Below, one piece after another: positions 1 to 13,812 of a DNA stretch of 64,000 nucleotides; positions within the stretch are counted from its first letter, which is position 1, and every line of letters begins with the position of its first letter. Position numbers and translations under genes: made by a program. The DNA lies in NCBI GenBank assembly GCA_019925105.1, contig JAHGAU010000002.1:1426001-1490000 (forward strand). The letters are read 5' to 3'. This stretch comes from Niebla homalea (Eukaryota > Ascomycota > Lecanoromycetes > Lecanorales > Ramalinaceae). The notes beneath the pieces are model-generated. The model was not told where the DNA came from and searched no databases. It saw nothing but the letters and a program-made list of their open reading frames with translations.

Positions 1-339
1 CTTACTATATATAGCCCTTCCTATTGGTCCACTATCCGTATTTCATATAAAGTCCGCTGATTATTAATATTAGCGTATTATAAGTTATATATAAGCTAAA
101 TAATAATAATAATAACGCGGGAATACCGAAATTATAATTTGAAATACATTAATAAATAAGTCGTATACGCTTTTTAAATTTTATCGAAGCGGGGGGATTT
201 TATTACTAAGTAAATCTAAGTAATTCTTATACTTCTTTTATCTCTGTCGGGGCGGGAGGGTTTTATTAATAAATGAATTATACGAGGGTCCCCTGCGGGA
301 GCGAGAGTAAGAATAAATCATTCGCGGGAATAAAGTATC
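1..339. other. RIP-like AT-rich flank left of element O
   Basis: AT-rich DNA with scarce CpA/TpG. No open frame of note. From about 265 to 339 the sequence is less degraded (contains CCCTGCGGG and CGCGGG) and ends in GTATC, the target duplication of the LTR element that follows. Its identity is not recognisable. Confidence 0.5.
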
Positions 340-478
340 TGAAAAGGACCGTGTCCGGTAATATGGGTATTGTATGAATCATGATCTTTTCACCTGTCCC
401 GAGGACAGGTGAACTATTTAAGTATCCTAGTCGTATATATATTGTCCTATTTATACGATTAGTATCCAGTTCCTATTA
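340..478 (-). repeat. LTR of element O (left, 3' LTR)
   Basis: 139-bp LTR, the same length as its partner at 13523-13661. Its outer part is spared (keeps TGTCC, ATGGG, CACCTGTCC), whereas its inner part carries C-to-T and G-to-A changes relative to the partner. Confidence 0.85.
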
Positions 479-3400
479 AATACTACTATAAAAAAAAAAG
501 CAACGTCCTCGTTATAACTTACCACTATATAACGTATACCCACTTAAGGGTATAATGTAGAAACCGCCTTAACCCGTTTTACCTTTAGGATAATATATAC
601 TTAATAAAGGGTATAATATATAGTATAACGTATCTGAAAAATATTTAACATTCTATTACTTTATTACCGCGTTAATAAACTTATTGATACCTTTATTTAA
701 AAAGGCGACGGATTACTTTAATATATCGTAAGTTTTATTTAAAATCGTAACGGGAACGACGGTCTTATTCTTTATTTTTCAATAGCCTTAATTATCGTTA
801 AGGACGTTATTAACTTAATATTATTCAGCTTATTAATTAAGATTATTACGTTTACGATATAATCCTTAATTATATTTAACCCGGAAATAAAACCCGGATA
901 AATATTTATTCTTTTAAATTTCTTTATTAATACGTTAAGATACTTAATTATTACTTTTATATTGATTTATAGGACTGTATCCTTTACTTTATTAAAAAGT
1001 TATCTAAGGATTAATATATTAATATCTTAATTATTAATAACTTATTTTTTACGTTCTTTTTTATTTTTATTAAGATTTATTAATTCTACGTTTATTTTTA
1101 TAAGCTTATTAAAGTTTAATTACGTAATAATATTTAATAATAATAAAATATACTTTAAGTAAAAAACGTTTTTTTTTTTCTTTATATAAAAGCTTATTAA
1201 TACGGCGTCCTTATTTTATTAAAGTATAGTGTCCTTCGTACTTATATATATAGATTTATAAGGGATTATTATTCTTAAGATACTTTTATTAAAGATTATA
1301 GTTTATTAATTATTAATTTAAATAACGGTTTACTTTTTAGATACTTTGGATTAATAATTATTAAAGTTGGAGACTTATATCGTTATGTTAATTTATTCGT
1401 TATTTAGAACTTTAATTAATTAAAACGGGTAAATGTTTATTTTCTTAAAACGGTTAATCTTTATATTCTTATACTTTAATTTATAATATAACCTTTAAAA
1501 AATATAAATATCCCTCTAGGAGATAAAGTATAAAATTTAATTAATTAATATTATAGCCGGGTCTTTTAAGCTTATATGGTTTTTTATAAATTTACCGCTT
1601 TTATTAAAAATAAAAAATTATTTTAAAATAGCTTTATTCTTTAAGATATTACGTTAATATATAATTATTTTATTAATTATTTTAACCATAAAAATATTAT
1701 TAACAAGTATATTATTTACCGGTTAAATAGACTCGTTTTAAATATTAAATCCATCGTAAAGGAAATAAGTTACCTTATTTTTATTAAGTTTTTATTTCTT
1801 AAATTTATTAAGAATATTATAATTATTATATTTCTTAGGAATAATAGGATTATTACGTTTTTTAAGAGTATACTTTTTAAAATTAATAATATCCTTTAAA
1901 AAAGGAAATTTATAATCGATTTCGGTTTTAGCATTAATACCGTATTTAAGTATAATTAATATCTTCGGTATTACTATAGCTTTAATAAGTTAATTTAATT
2001 TATTTTTAAATAAGTAATAAAAAGTATTTCTTTTAAAATAGATATTATTTAAACTTATATAGGATAAAAAGAAATAAGGATAAAAAAATTAGTTAATTAA
2101 GTTTATTTGAAAAGTAAGGAATTTATCCATTTATTATAAATAAATAATACCCCGTATATTATTATTAAAATATAACGGTGGATCAACGTTAATATAAAAA
2201 ATCAAACAATAACTATATATAAGTAATAATAATTTTATTCTTATATTAATTTAATTTATTTAACGTAATATTTTACGTTTTTTAAGGATAAAAGTATTAT
2301 TATTATTATTTTAAAAAAGTAATAATAAATTAAATATACGCTTTAGAATCCGTATTATATATAATAAACTTATAGATACGGTTAGAATAGGTATTAATAA
2401 TAAAATATTTTATAAAATTAATAGATTTATAAGAGTTTTAATAAGCTTTATAAGATAACCACGTAACTTCTTTAATAGCTTAATAACGGGACGTTATCTT
2501 AATATAAATAATTATCTTATTATTATCGTATTTATAAAGGTATTATAATTTTAAATATATTCTTAAGTATAATTTAAGCGGTTAAAATATAAACTTCTTA
2601 TTATAATTAAATATAATTAACTTAAAAACGCCTTAATTTTTATTTATAAGTTCGCGGATAATAATATTTATTTATTCTTTAACTTTATATATATTTTTAC
2701 CGGGAATTAATATTATCCTTTTTAAGAACTTATCCGTTATAATTAAAAGAACGGATAATCTACGTATCTTAAGTAAATTAATAATAAAGTCTATCGTTAA
2801 TATATAAAATAATATTAACGGTATAACGATAAGATTTAAAAAGCCGTACAGTATATATTTTATTATTTAATATAATTTATATTTAAGGTAATATATTAAA
2901 TACGTTTTAAAATACTTTCTAATATATTAAATATAAATAATATTTTAAAAGCAATTAAACGTTTTATTATATCCGTCATAATTTAAACAATTATATATAA
3001 AACGGAATATATTATAATATAATAATAAAGGGATAATTAATTATTCGTTACCGGTGGATAATAAAACGTAATATAACAGTCCGTTATCCTTAAGTTAAAA
3101 GTAAATACCGGTTTTTATTAAAATATAATATAATTCTCCGTTTTACTTTAATAGATAAAATATATATTTATCCTATTTTAATAGCGATAAAGTATCGTTA
3201 TTTTAAGGTATTACCGCGTTTTACTTAAATTAACCGGACGGTACCTTAAGTATTACGATAATTTATTTTTATTATTTATTTTCCTTGTATTTACGTAATA
3301 ATTATTCTTTAAAATCGTTAATTATTTTAATTAAAATATTATTATAAATAAAAACGTCCTCGAGTTATTCTTTATTATAAATAAGGTATTAAGAACGTTA

Positions 3401-3899
3401 TTCTATATTATATTCCCTTTTTCTTATAAAATAAGGATTTTCTATAATTGGGATAATACGTCCGGTACGATATTTATTTTATCCGCTTTATAACGTATAT
3501 AGAAATTAAACGTTTATAAATACTGGCTTACGCGTATTAACTTAAGATTCAGTTTATTAATATTTAAGGTAATAAACGATATTTATTATCCTATTTAAAT
3601 AATAACGGAATAATCGGTAATAATTTAAATAATATAATAATTTAATTTTATCATATATTTAATTTTCTTGACTATTTATATAATTTCCGCGACTTTAAGC
3701 TTTATAAATTAATAATAAGACTCTGTTATATTTAAAATCTTATTAAGGAATATAACAAATTAAACGGACGTTTAAGTAACCTTAAATACGTTAAATAAAT
3801 TATTTATTAAGTTATTTTTAATATAATATATTATTATTATAAATCCTATTTATTTAAACGCATTAAAATTAATGTATATAACGCGCTTTAAGTTATAAT

Positions 3900-4560
3900 A
3901 AATAAAGAATATTAAACTTAAGAACACTTTTTAAAGTTATTAATATGCATTTAACTCTACTTTAATAAATATTTTTATTAATGTTTTTATTAATAAATGT
4001 TTTTATATTTATTTTTTTATTTTATTTATATTAACGTTACGGGTTAACGATATTTTCCGATTTTAAAGAGGCTCCATTATTTAAGTATAATATTTAATTA
4101 ATAATCTTAATTATTTTATAAGGTTTAAATATACCTTAAGATTATAAAAACTATAAAAAAATTTTAAGGATTAAATTATTTGTACCTTTTCCTTGGATAT
4201 TAAGTATCCCAAATTATTTATATATTATTTAAGTAACTTTACTAAAGGAAATCTGAGGTACGATTTTTCCGGGGATAAACTTACGTTTTATTATTTAAAT
4301 ATTCCGAATATTTATCGTAAATAAGATATATATTCCTTTAATATATTAACGAATATTATAATATTATTAATAAATATATAAATAAATATTTAAAAAAAAC
4401 AAAGTATTTTATTAATTTATTATTAAATATAAAACGGAGATCCCTTATATCCTATAATAACGATATTAAATTGTTTTTAATTACGGTAAGAAATAACTAT
4501 AAATTTATAACGATCCTTAACTTAAATACGAAATTAATAAAAGTATCTAGACGTATTGAT
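3900..4560 (-). pseudogene. Gypsy reverse transcriptase relic of element O
   Basis: Read on the minus strand, 4350-4380 gives a residue pattern INNIIIF where gypsy reverse transcriptases have the catalytic Y/F-x-D-D box. It continues through residues like LKEYISYLR and LSPEKS, then a segment matching the connection between reverse transcriptase and RNase H (about 4040-4200). Stops interrupt the frame. Asp-to-Asn and Gln-to-stop changes are what G-to-A transitions produce. Further polymerase sequence (RNase H, integrase) should lie at about 500-3900 but I could not place motifs there. Family assignment is from motif order; the strand is well supported. Confidence 0.7.
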
Positions 4561-4659
4561 TACTATAATATATACGTAATCGGCTATTACTGAGATTGTT
4601 TCCGACTATAAAAGTATCGGGTACGTATCCGATTTAATGATTTTATTAAGTCCGCGGAT

Positions 4660-4824
4660 ATTAATAACTGTACGTCCCTTAGGTCCCTTCGGCAGATCAC
4701 GCCAAACGACGAACATAGGGTAATTAAACTTGGTAGGATGACTTATCTAAATCATTTTGCTTTATTCATATAGCTTGTCGAATTTTCGCCGGCGGGTCCA
4801 CGTTCACCGGGAGGTCCACGTACA
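4660..4824. other. Non-degraded segment of element O next to the G insertion
   Basis: Part of O directly left of G, much less AT-rich than its surroundings (for example CGCCGGCGGG and GGGAGGTCCACG). It ends in the TSD GTACA (4820-4824). The mirrored segment to the right of G (12485-12560) is also spared. Confidence 0.6.
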
Positions 4825-5157
4825 TATTAGACTGACTCCGCTGGCGGTACGCCGGCGGGACTAATAAAGGTAGATATAGAAGACGTAACGTTACAATCTA
4901 GATACTTAAATATTACTTTAATAAGTAAATTAATAATAAGACTAATTCTTAAAGAACTCAGAAAGAACTAAGGTATAGTCTTTACTTAAAATAAAGGTAA
5001 TAATTACCCCGCTTTACGCCTATTAAGTTACGGCTTATAAATAACGTATATTAAAGCCATTACCAAGGCCCTTTATTAAGGCTTAACGGCTTACCTTAAC
5101 GCAATAATATAATATATTACTATAACACTAGCGTAAAGATAACGTTAATTATTAATA
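4825..5157 (-). repeat. LTR of element G (left, 3' LTR)
   Basis: 333-bp LTR. The first 50 bp or so keep CCGCTGGCGG and GCCGGCGGG; the inner end is heavily converted to TpA. Partner at 12152-12484. Confidence 0.9.
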
Positions 5158-8100
5158 ATTATCTCCTTTTTTATATATTAATCTTTAAAGTATAAAGAGA
5201 TATATTTAAAACGTTAACGTAAAGTTAACTAAGTATAAAACTTATTAAAAACTTATTATTAAACTTAATAAAAAAAAGGGTAAAGGGAAAAGAGTCCTTA
5301 AATATATACGTAAATATAATAATATTTATCCAATAATAATATAATAAGGGTACTTTACGTTAATAAAGAATTAATATAACTTAAAGAGCTTATTAAAAAT
5401 TTTTTTATAAAATTTAATAAGAAAAAATAAATAAAAAAAGAATCTTTATAGTATTAATTAATAATTACTTAAGGCTTTATTATTAATTTATTACGTTATA
5501 ATAAAAATAAATATTATTATAGAAACGGTATATAATTATAATAAGGCCTTTATTTTATTTTAAACTTTTTCTTTTTTCTCCTTAATAATTTTAATCGCTT
5601 TTATAAATATAATATATTAAGGGTTTATATAAGTATCTATAAGTTAATATATATATAACTATATACCTTTATTATTTATATTATTATTATAATAAATAAT
5701 ATTAACGCTATATAAACGTTTTATTTACATTAATAATCCGCTTATTTTATTTATTAATATTATATATAAGTTAATCGATTTTAAATAACGTAATTTACGT
5801 TAATACGTTGTTAATATAAATATAAATATAATATTAATAATAAGTATAATAACGCCTTATTTTACTTACTTTTTATAGGGTAAGCTGCGCTACGTATATA
5901 ACCCGTTACCTTATTTATAATATCGCCGTAAATAATATTTTTCCCGTTACCTCCCCGTAAGTATCTTAACGTTATTATACCGCCGTTATTTTAATATATA
6001 TATAGTTCCCGGATTAACTATAATCTTAAATAACTTAATAAATACGTAAGTATCCTTTAATTAATATACGGTTTATTAAAGCGTAAGTTTAATACGTACG
6101 GAAATATAATAAAATCCTTTGGGATTTTAAAGTCTTCCGGTTAAATATTAATTAAACGTTAATTACCGTTAATTAAGCGGAATATACATTCCGTTAAGTT
6201 ATTTTAAAAGTTAAGGGGAAAATATTAATCCTTTAAATTAAAAAAGAAACGTTTATTACCCGCGTTAAAACGGCAAAAAGGGAGGTTATCCGGCTTAAAG
6301 AATAAATAAATAAATTATAATATAATAATAAGATAATAACGTTAACGTTTAATAACTAAATCGGCTTAATATAAAAGGTCCGGGCCCTTTATAAAAGTTA
6401 ACTCCGTTAAAGAGCTATTCCTTATTTCCCGACCTTATATCCGGGGTAAGGAAAATAAACCTTAAGTTTATAATATCTAATAACTTAAAAGGTAAAAAGG
6501 AGGAAGAAGATATAGGCTTTAACCTATTTAAAGAAAAAGAAAAAAAAGTTATACCCTCCTTAATAACGCCGTTAAAAAAATTAACCTTAATTTCTAAGAA
6601 TAATACTTTAAAATTAAGTTAAAGAGCCCTTCCGGTAAATAATATTAAAGAAAAGCCTTTAATTAAAACGGAAAAGAAAACGGAAAAAAAAAAAAGGAAA
6701 AAAGAAAATAAAGAAAATATAACGTTTTTATATTTATTCTTAACTTTATTAATTTATTTATAAAAAAAGAAAACCCACGTTAATACGGAATTATAAATTA
6801 TTCTTTTATTTTTATACGTTAATATTATTAAAGTTTAACGTTAAGCGTTAAAATTAATAATATTAAATATTAAACACTTATAATTTATATATTATTAAAA
6901 AATAATAAAACGGATAATATTATTAAAGTTACCGGTACGTTAGCGTAAACTTAATAAATATACTTATTAACCTTTTATTACCTTTAATAATTTTACCTTT
7001 TTAACTTTATTTACTTAATAATACGTTAAGCATTTATAATTTAACGTTTATGCTTTTTCGCCTTTTCTAATATTATTATAATTATTATTAAAGCCACTTT
7101 TATTAATTATAATATTATAATAAAGATAATTGCCTCCGTAACGTTAACTTATCCGTATATATAATATCCGTAATAAATAAAGTTATTAATTAAAGTTTAA
7201 ACTTTAATAATCTTACGGAAGGATAATATATAAGGGCTAAATAATTATAGTATTAATTATATATATAATTATTAATTATATATATAACTTTTACCGTTAT
7301 AGCGTTATAACCTTATTTACGTTTTTTTTTACTCCGTATTATTTTATTATATTATTTCCGTAATTTTTAAGAATACTTTAAGTTTATTTTCGGTACTTAT
7401 TAATTATATTTAAGGCCTTAATTAACCTACTTAACCTAATATTAAATACCCTTTTTACTTTTAACCCTATTAATGATTTCTTTAATTATTTATTCCTCTT
7501 TATTATTAATTAATTTAAGTACTTATATTATAGTTTTCGCCGTTTAATTATTAACGTAAATATAATAAAGCTTTAAAAGAAAAATATAAATAATAAAATA
7601 AATTTAATAAATAATAAGAAGGAATAAGCGGTACGTTTATATTTTAATTTTATTATTAATTTTAAAAAGTTTTATAAATCAGGGCGTAAGCTTTTTACTT
7701 AATTATTTTAACTTAAGGTTTTTAATATTTAATATTATTAAATCGCTAACGTTATATAACTTTAATTTATATTTTTTATTATACGTTTTTAAATCGATTT
7801 AATAATACGGCGTTATTAATCCGTTAATATTAATTATATTTTATATAATATTTTAACTTTATTTTTTACTATAAATATTTCCTTTTTTATAAGTTTATCC
7901 TTAAGTTTAAAATAAATATTTAGATTATAACTATATATCGCTATAAAAAGATTATAATTTAAAGTTAAATATTTTAAGTTTATATAAGTAAATTTAATTA
8001 AGGGGAATAACTTTACTTAATTTATTTATTTAAAATTAATAAAGGTCTTTAAATATTATTTAAGGCTTTAATTTTAACGTTTTATTTAATTATTTATTTA

Positions 8101-8199
8101 TAAATAAAAAGCAGTATTTAATTTACGCTTTATTTTTATATAATAATATATTAAACCTTAGAATTTATTAATAAATAAAGACCCTTAGTTAATTATAAT

Positions 8200-10260
8200 T
8201 TTAATTAACGTATTATATTATAATACGATTTCTTTAAAGAAAAGGTCCGCTAATATAACGGTATTAATTTATTTTATAACGGGGAGGTATCTATATATCT
8301 TTATATATTTATTTATAATTATTAAAATCGAATTATAAATATTACCCTTAATTTTATTTACGGATAAACCGGTAATAAAATCTATATTAAGTTCTTTTTA
8401 AGGTACGGCCGGTTAAAAAAATAAAGTAAACTCGCCGTAAAGGCGGTAACGTAATACCTTAATCCTTTAATAAGTATCGTACGTTTTAATATAATTATTA
8501 ATTTAAGCCTTTAAGCCGTTTTAATAATATTTACGGGTTAAGAACTTATAAGTTTTTTTAGCTTTAAAATAACCCGTTAATAAATCATTATAATATTTAT
8601 TAATCAGCTTTTCTTTAACCGCTTTATCTTAAGGGACGTATATACGGCTTTTATAGGTTATAAGGTTATTAAGATCGAGTTTTTAAGTATTATTATAACC
8701 TTAATAAGAATATATTAACGTTATATTATTATCCTTAATCTTATATATAAACGTATTATTAACTTATAAATCCTTAATAAGTAATTTAATCGGCCTAGAT
8801 TCCTTATAAGGCCCTTTAAATAGTTATTAAATCTCTTTTTACGGAATAATAACTTAAATACCTCTTAAAGTAAATAATGGTTAATAATTAATAACCACCG
8901 TCCACTAATATTCCACCGACTTATCGGATTAAAGTACAAGTTTATTCTATAAGGTAAATAATAAGGTAATATTAAAAGGTAAAACTTTTTTATAATCTAA
9001 ACGTCTTAATAAAAGATTAATAAGGTTTATTTTACCTTAACGATAAAATACTTTAAAGTTATAATTAATAAGTTTTAAGGCCTACCTAATTTAACGCGGG
9101 CTTAACGCCGGTTATTTTATAAACCTTTAAAGGTTATTATGATCTATCTATACTTAAATAACTTTAAGGTTCCCTTTTAAGTAATATTATTATTATTTAA
9201 ACGCCGTAATAATAATAAGGAGTTTTTAATTATATATTTTATAATTTTATTCAATAAAAATTATTTTTCTAGATTAATATATAATTGGGCGTTAATAACC
9301 TTTTTTAAACTATTAAGATAAAATGCTTACGATAATAAAATTAAATATATCGGTTTTTATTTATACTTTTTATTTTAAGTTAAAATGGCGGAATAATAAC
9401 GTATTAATAAATATTTTATAAAGCCGGCGGAACGTTATATTAACCGTATTATTCTACTTTAACGGGTTAATCTTTTTCTTTTCCTTATTATCCTTAAGTA
9501 AATTAATTAAAAGCTTAATTATCCTTAAATATTTATAAATAAAACGATAATAAAAATTTATAAAGCTTAAAAAAAACCTATATTTCTTAATAGGTTTTTA
9601 AGGTAGGCTAATCCTTAATAATTTAAATACGCTTTTAATTTATTTAAATCCCTTTAATAGAAATAATAAACCCTAGGAACTTTACTTAAGTAATATTAAA
9701 TTAATACTTCTTAAAGTTAACGTAAAGCTAAAATTAATAAAGTCGCTTAAGGATTTATTAAATATAACGTTAATAATCCGCCGGATTCTTATTAAATATT
9801 AAAATATTATTTAAATAAACTATATAAATTATATCGATAAAACTAATAAAAGCATAATTAATATAAGTTTAAAAGGTTATTAAGGCGTTAATTAACTTAA
9901 ACGGTATAATAAGATACTTAAAGTAGTTATAATGTATACGGAACGTTATCTTTTATTTATTATTAAATTTAATCCGTAACCAATAATAAATATCCTTAAG
10001 GTTTAACTTAATAAATTATTTAAAGTTATTTAACCGGTTAAAAGTCTTAATAATTAAAAATAATAAGTATTGATTTTTAATTATAACCGTATTTAACCCA
10101 TAGTAATTAATATAAAGATAAAAACCGTTATCCTTCTTAAATATAAAAAGGATTGGGGCGTTTACGGGTAATATTAAGTAATAAATCCAACCCTAAGCTA
10201 TAATATCTTTAAGATACTGTTAGAGCTCCGTTAACTTTATCCGAAATAAATTATATAAGG
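8200..10260 (-). pseudogene. Gypsy pol relic of element G (RT, RNase H region, integrase)
   Basis: Minus-strand translation in pieces. From about 10150 the pattern KKDNGFYLYIN-YGLNTVIIKN matches the fungal gypsy fingers region. It is followed by a substrate-binding block, the FRIHYNYFKY-like segment, and the catalytic box at 9796-9818 with Asn in place of both Asp residues. Further on, 8600-8430 shows the spacing of the integrase N-terminal zinc finger (GYFKAKKTYKFL then YY), and 8350-8250 the beginning of the DDE core. The order RT then integrase is that of Ty3/gypsy, not copia. Multiple stops; not functional. Gag should lie at about 10.3-12.1 kb but is not recognisable. Confidence 0.85.
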
Positions 10261-12151
10261 AACTATATAATAACTTTTTACTATTTAAGTTAATAATATA
10301 GTCCCCTTATTTTAATTTAAATAAGGTATTAATTATATTATTGAAAAAAATATTTATATATTTACTTAATTCCCTTAAAACGTTTTAATTAATAAAATCT
10401 TTTATTATATTTATATACGTTAAATTACCTTAAAGGATTTACGGTATTTTTAAGTATTCTATCGTTATATTAACGTAAACGACTATAAAAACCTTATTAA
10501 TTTCCGTTAAACTTTAATTAAAATTATAAACGCTATTAATTTATAATTTATAAAAATTAATTTTAAAACGTTATTTATCCGCCGCTGGATTAATCGTTAT
10601 TTATAAGGCGTATAAAATTAATAAATTAAGGATTATATTTAAACCTTTTTAATTAATAATATAAAAAAGTATTTTATATTGCTTTTATTATTTTTAATTA
10701 TTAATTAAATAATATTATAATTAATAAACGTTATAATAAAAGATTTATTTATTATTAAGAAAAGCCATTTACGGTAAAACGGCGGGGGTTAACTATAAAT
10801 TTTATTGGACCGTATATACTTATAAAATTAAATTTACTTAAACTTTAATATTAATTAATATATTTAATAATTAAGGATTATCCTAAAAATTCATTTAGCC
10901 CTTAATAATAAAAACCAGGTATACCTTTAATTATCTTTTTATTAACTCCGACCTTAAGGTACCGTTAAAACTTTATCGTTTTTTAATACGTTATCCTTTT
11001 TATAGGATTTTATGCTTATTATTAAAATTTTATTTTATAAAATAATAAAGTAATCGGATATATAATAACCCTTTCCGTAATATATATAATACTTAATATT
11101 CTTATTTACTTTAAGGGCGGCATTAAAGTTTTTAAGTATAATTTTACGCTTTTAACCGTAAGAATTAATTTTAATAAAAATATACGCTGGCTTTAAGCCG
11201 TTAAAATTAAGTTTAAATACCCTATTTTTAAGGGATTTACCCTTATTAACTTTTTAATTATTATTAATAATACGTTTTAAGTTATTCTTTTATATAATTA
11301 CCGCCGTTACGATATTATCCCGGGTTTTTAATACCTTATTAATTATAAGGATTTTAATTTTAAATTCCGGTAAAAGCTTTATAAAAAATATATAAGTATA
11401 AAATTTATTTAATAATAATAATAAGTCCTTTTTTATAATCTTTAAAGTATTATAGAATTACGTTATTTTTTAATTAAAATGTTACTTAATATCCTTAAAC
11501 CACTTATAATAAGTAAACCGGCAGTTTTCTGGATTAATTATTAAGTTTAAAAGTTTATTTTTAAGTTCTTAATAACTTATTCTGTTAATTTCTTCGTCCG
11601 GTAAATTAAAGATTTTACGAAAAATAGACCTTAAATAAAAAATTACCTTTTTTTTTTTTTTAGTAAAGAAATACTTAAAATAAAGTATAAATTATCTTTT
11701 TAAGTTAATAAATTATATTTAATATTTACCCTTAAACTTATTTTAATATAACTTAAGCCTTTCCGGATGAAAAAATTTATTTTTACGGGATAAAATAAAA
11801 GTTATTAATAAGGCGCCGTCAGTATAAAGCTTAATAATAAGGTTAATACGGGGGAAAGTCCCGGAACGTAAACTTTTATATTACGCGTTAATATAATTAA
11901 ATATATATTCTTAATAAGTACAATTTTCGGCCTTAAATTAATTAATTTTAAATTATAATTTTAAAAGTTAAGTTTATTAAGTTATAATATTACGGCGGCG
12001 TTCCGCTATTTTAATTTATTTAACTATAATAAAAAGGTTCTTAACCAAAAAATAAATATCGTTTTTTTATTTTAAGGTTTATTAAGTTAATTAAATATCC
12101 ATTATAACGGTAATATTAAGCCTTCTCCTTAATAAGGAAGAAGAATTAAAA

Positions 12152-12484
12152 TATTAAATTAATTCCGTTAACGGTATACCGGCGGGATTAATAAAAATAA
12201 ATATAAAAGACGTAACGTTATAATTTAAATACTTAAGTATTACTTTAATAAGTAAATTAATAATAAGATTAATTCTTAAGGAACTTAAAAAGAATTAAGG
12301 TATAGCCTTTACTTAAGGTAAAAGTAATAATTACCCTGCTTTACGCCTGTTAAGCTACGGTTTATGAATAATATATACCAAGGCCGTTGCCAAGGCCCTT
12401 TATTAAGGCCTAACGGCCTACCTTGGCGCAGCAGTATGGCGCACCACTGTGGCGCCGGCGCAGAGATGGCGCTAGCTGCTAACA
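12152..12484 (-). repeat. LTR of element G (right, 5' LTR)
   Basis: 333-bp LTR. The inner (left) end is RIP-mutated and the outer end (about 12340-12484) is well preserved, with GGCGCAGCAG, CACTGTGGCGCC and the terminal CTAACA. It is the mirror image of the mutation gradient in the left LTR. Confidence 0.9.
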
Positions 12485-13522
12485 GTACAGGTGGATTGGC
12501 CGCCGTATAGGCCGCGATGGCTGCTTATATTACAGCTTGGACGTCCGGGTCGTTAATATTAATAAGTATTATATTTAAAGCTGGTCCGATTAAATTATAA
12601 AAGATCGTTTTTAATGCTGATATTTATGTATTTAACGCGGTTAACGCTATAAAAGTAGATATCCTTTTATTTAAGGTAGCGGACGTATTTATAGAAGCGT
12701 AAAAGGACGTTATTTCTCGCTAGAAAACGTTTATTATAATATGAAGGAATAGCTTACTAATTAATTATTTTAATAATTAATTAAAAATAAATATATCCTA
12801 TAAATTCCGTATTAATTTAGTTATAGACGTTATAATTCATATCGGTTTATAAGGAATAGGATAATTCAATATAATAGTAAATATTATACGGTAAGTTTCC
12901 GTATTTATAGGTTTATTTATATATTTATACCGTATTCTAATGAATTTATTTAGTTAATACGTTATACGGATAATGTTTTAATTAATATCCACTAAATTAA
13001 ACGTTTTATTTATTATATCAGATAAGTATAAAAAATAGAAAAAACAGGATAAGCGCCGGTAAAATAAGCTATAAATAATAAGCGATAATTTCTTTAGCTA
13101 TATATTTTAATAACGTTTAAGTAAGTACGCTATCCCTTTTATTAGGTTAACGTAACTATTATTTAAGCCGTAATTACTATTTTAATAAGGACGTTAACCG
13201 TTTATTAAGCTAACGTAATTATTTAAACGGGATACTCTATTATCCTTAAATAAATAGATTAAGGTATTCGTAATAATAAACGTAATTAAATTATAGCGTA
13301 TAAAAACTATCCTTATAAATTATATATATCCTTCTCTTATCCGATATTCTAAACGATATCTTAGTGAAAGATTTATTTACGAGGTTATTATCCGTATAAG
13401 GGCGCTTAGTAAACGGATAAATAAATAAATTTATATTTAATATTAATAAAAACACTAAACCTTTTATCCTGGATAAATAAATATATTAATATTCATTAAG
13501 ATAAGAAAGTTATTACTATTAT
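12485..13522 (-). pseudogene. Right internal part of element O (5' end, gag region)
   Basis: Sequence between G and the right LTR of O. On the minus strand it would hold the untranslated leader and gag. It begins with the TSD GTACA and a spared GC-richer stretch (to about 12560), then becomes AT-rich. No gag motif could be read. Confidence 0.5.
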
Positions 13523-13661
13523 TAAAAAGGACCGTATCCGGTAATATAGGTATTATATAAATTATAATCTTTTTACCTATCCCGAGGACAGGTAAACTAT
13601 CTAAGTATCCTAGTCATATATACATTGTCCTATTCATACGACCAGTGTCCAGTTCCTATCA
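13523..13661 (-). repeat. LTR of element O (right, 5' LTR)
   Basis: 139-bp LTR, partner of 340-478, ending CCTATCA and followed by the TSD GTATC (13662-13666). The inner half is mutated and the outer half (for example CGACCAGTGTCCAG) is spared. Confidence 0.85.
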
Positions 13662-13812
13662 GTATCTCTCCCTAACGGGAGCCGGGTAAGACTTTAGAGG
13701 TTCTTTATCGTAAACGCGGTATTTTCAAGCCTATTACGATAAAGTATATAGGTATAAGGCGGCTGCTTAGGTAATAAGGTAAATAGTAAGGTAAGTAATA
13801 AGGTAAGTAATA
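13662..13812. other. Spacer between element O and the foldback element
   Basis: Contains the right TSD of O and a short less degraded stretch. Near 13770-13812 there is a small run of near-identical units of the form GGTAAGTAATAA. No gene seen. Confidence 0.5.

Larger units (their letters stand above)
4825..12484 (-). mobile_element. Element G: Ty3/gypsy LTR retrotransposon nested in O
   Basis: LTRs of equal length (333 bp; 4825-5157 and 12152-12484) were originally TGTTAG...CTAACA, a 6-bp terminal inverted repeat. They are flanked by a perfect TSD GTACA (4820-4824 and 12485-12489). Total length is 7660 bp. The minus strand carries the polymerase: reverse transcriptase at about 10150-9780 with a box read YLNNILIF (9796-9818), and an integrase zinc-binding region (H/C region and the YYW-like motif) at about 8600-8430, followed by the start of the integrase core near 8350-8250. 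Inside the left LTR the minus strand has a purine tract (AAAAAAGGAGAT), as expected for a polypurine tract before the 3' LTR. All frames are broken by RIP-type changes. Its insertion post-dates O. Confidence 0.92.
340..13661 (-). mobile_element. Element O: gypsy-type LTR retrotransposon, RIP-degraded, split by element G
   Basis: Two direct repeats of identical length (139 bp; 340-478 and 13523-13661) start TGAAAAGGACC (TA.. in the right copy) and end CCTATCA or CCTATTA. They are flanked by a perfect 5-bp duplication GTATC (335-339 and 13662-13666). Removing the 7.66-kb nested element G and its TSD leaves about 5.66 kb, a normal length for a Ty3/gypsy element. On the minus strand, degenerate reverse-transcriptase sequence is readable near 4350-4380 (catalytic pair read as NN instead of DD), followed by the typical connection region near 4040-4290. 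Just inside the right LTR the minus strand reads TAATAGTAATAAC, which fits a mutated primer-binding site like that of E2 (TGGTAGTAATAGC). No intact frame remains, so it is dead. Confidence 0.85.

Noticed and set aside
4833..12484. Element G starting at TGACTCCG (4833) with no TSD
   Set aside because: Moving the boundary to 4825 (RIP-altered TGTTAG) gives equal LTRs, a 6-bp terminal inverted repeat and the perfect TSD GTACA.
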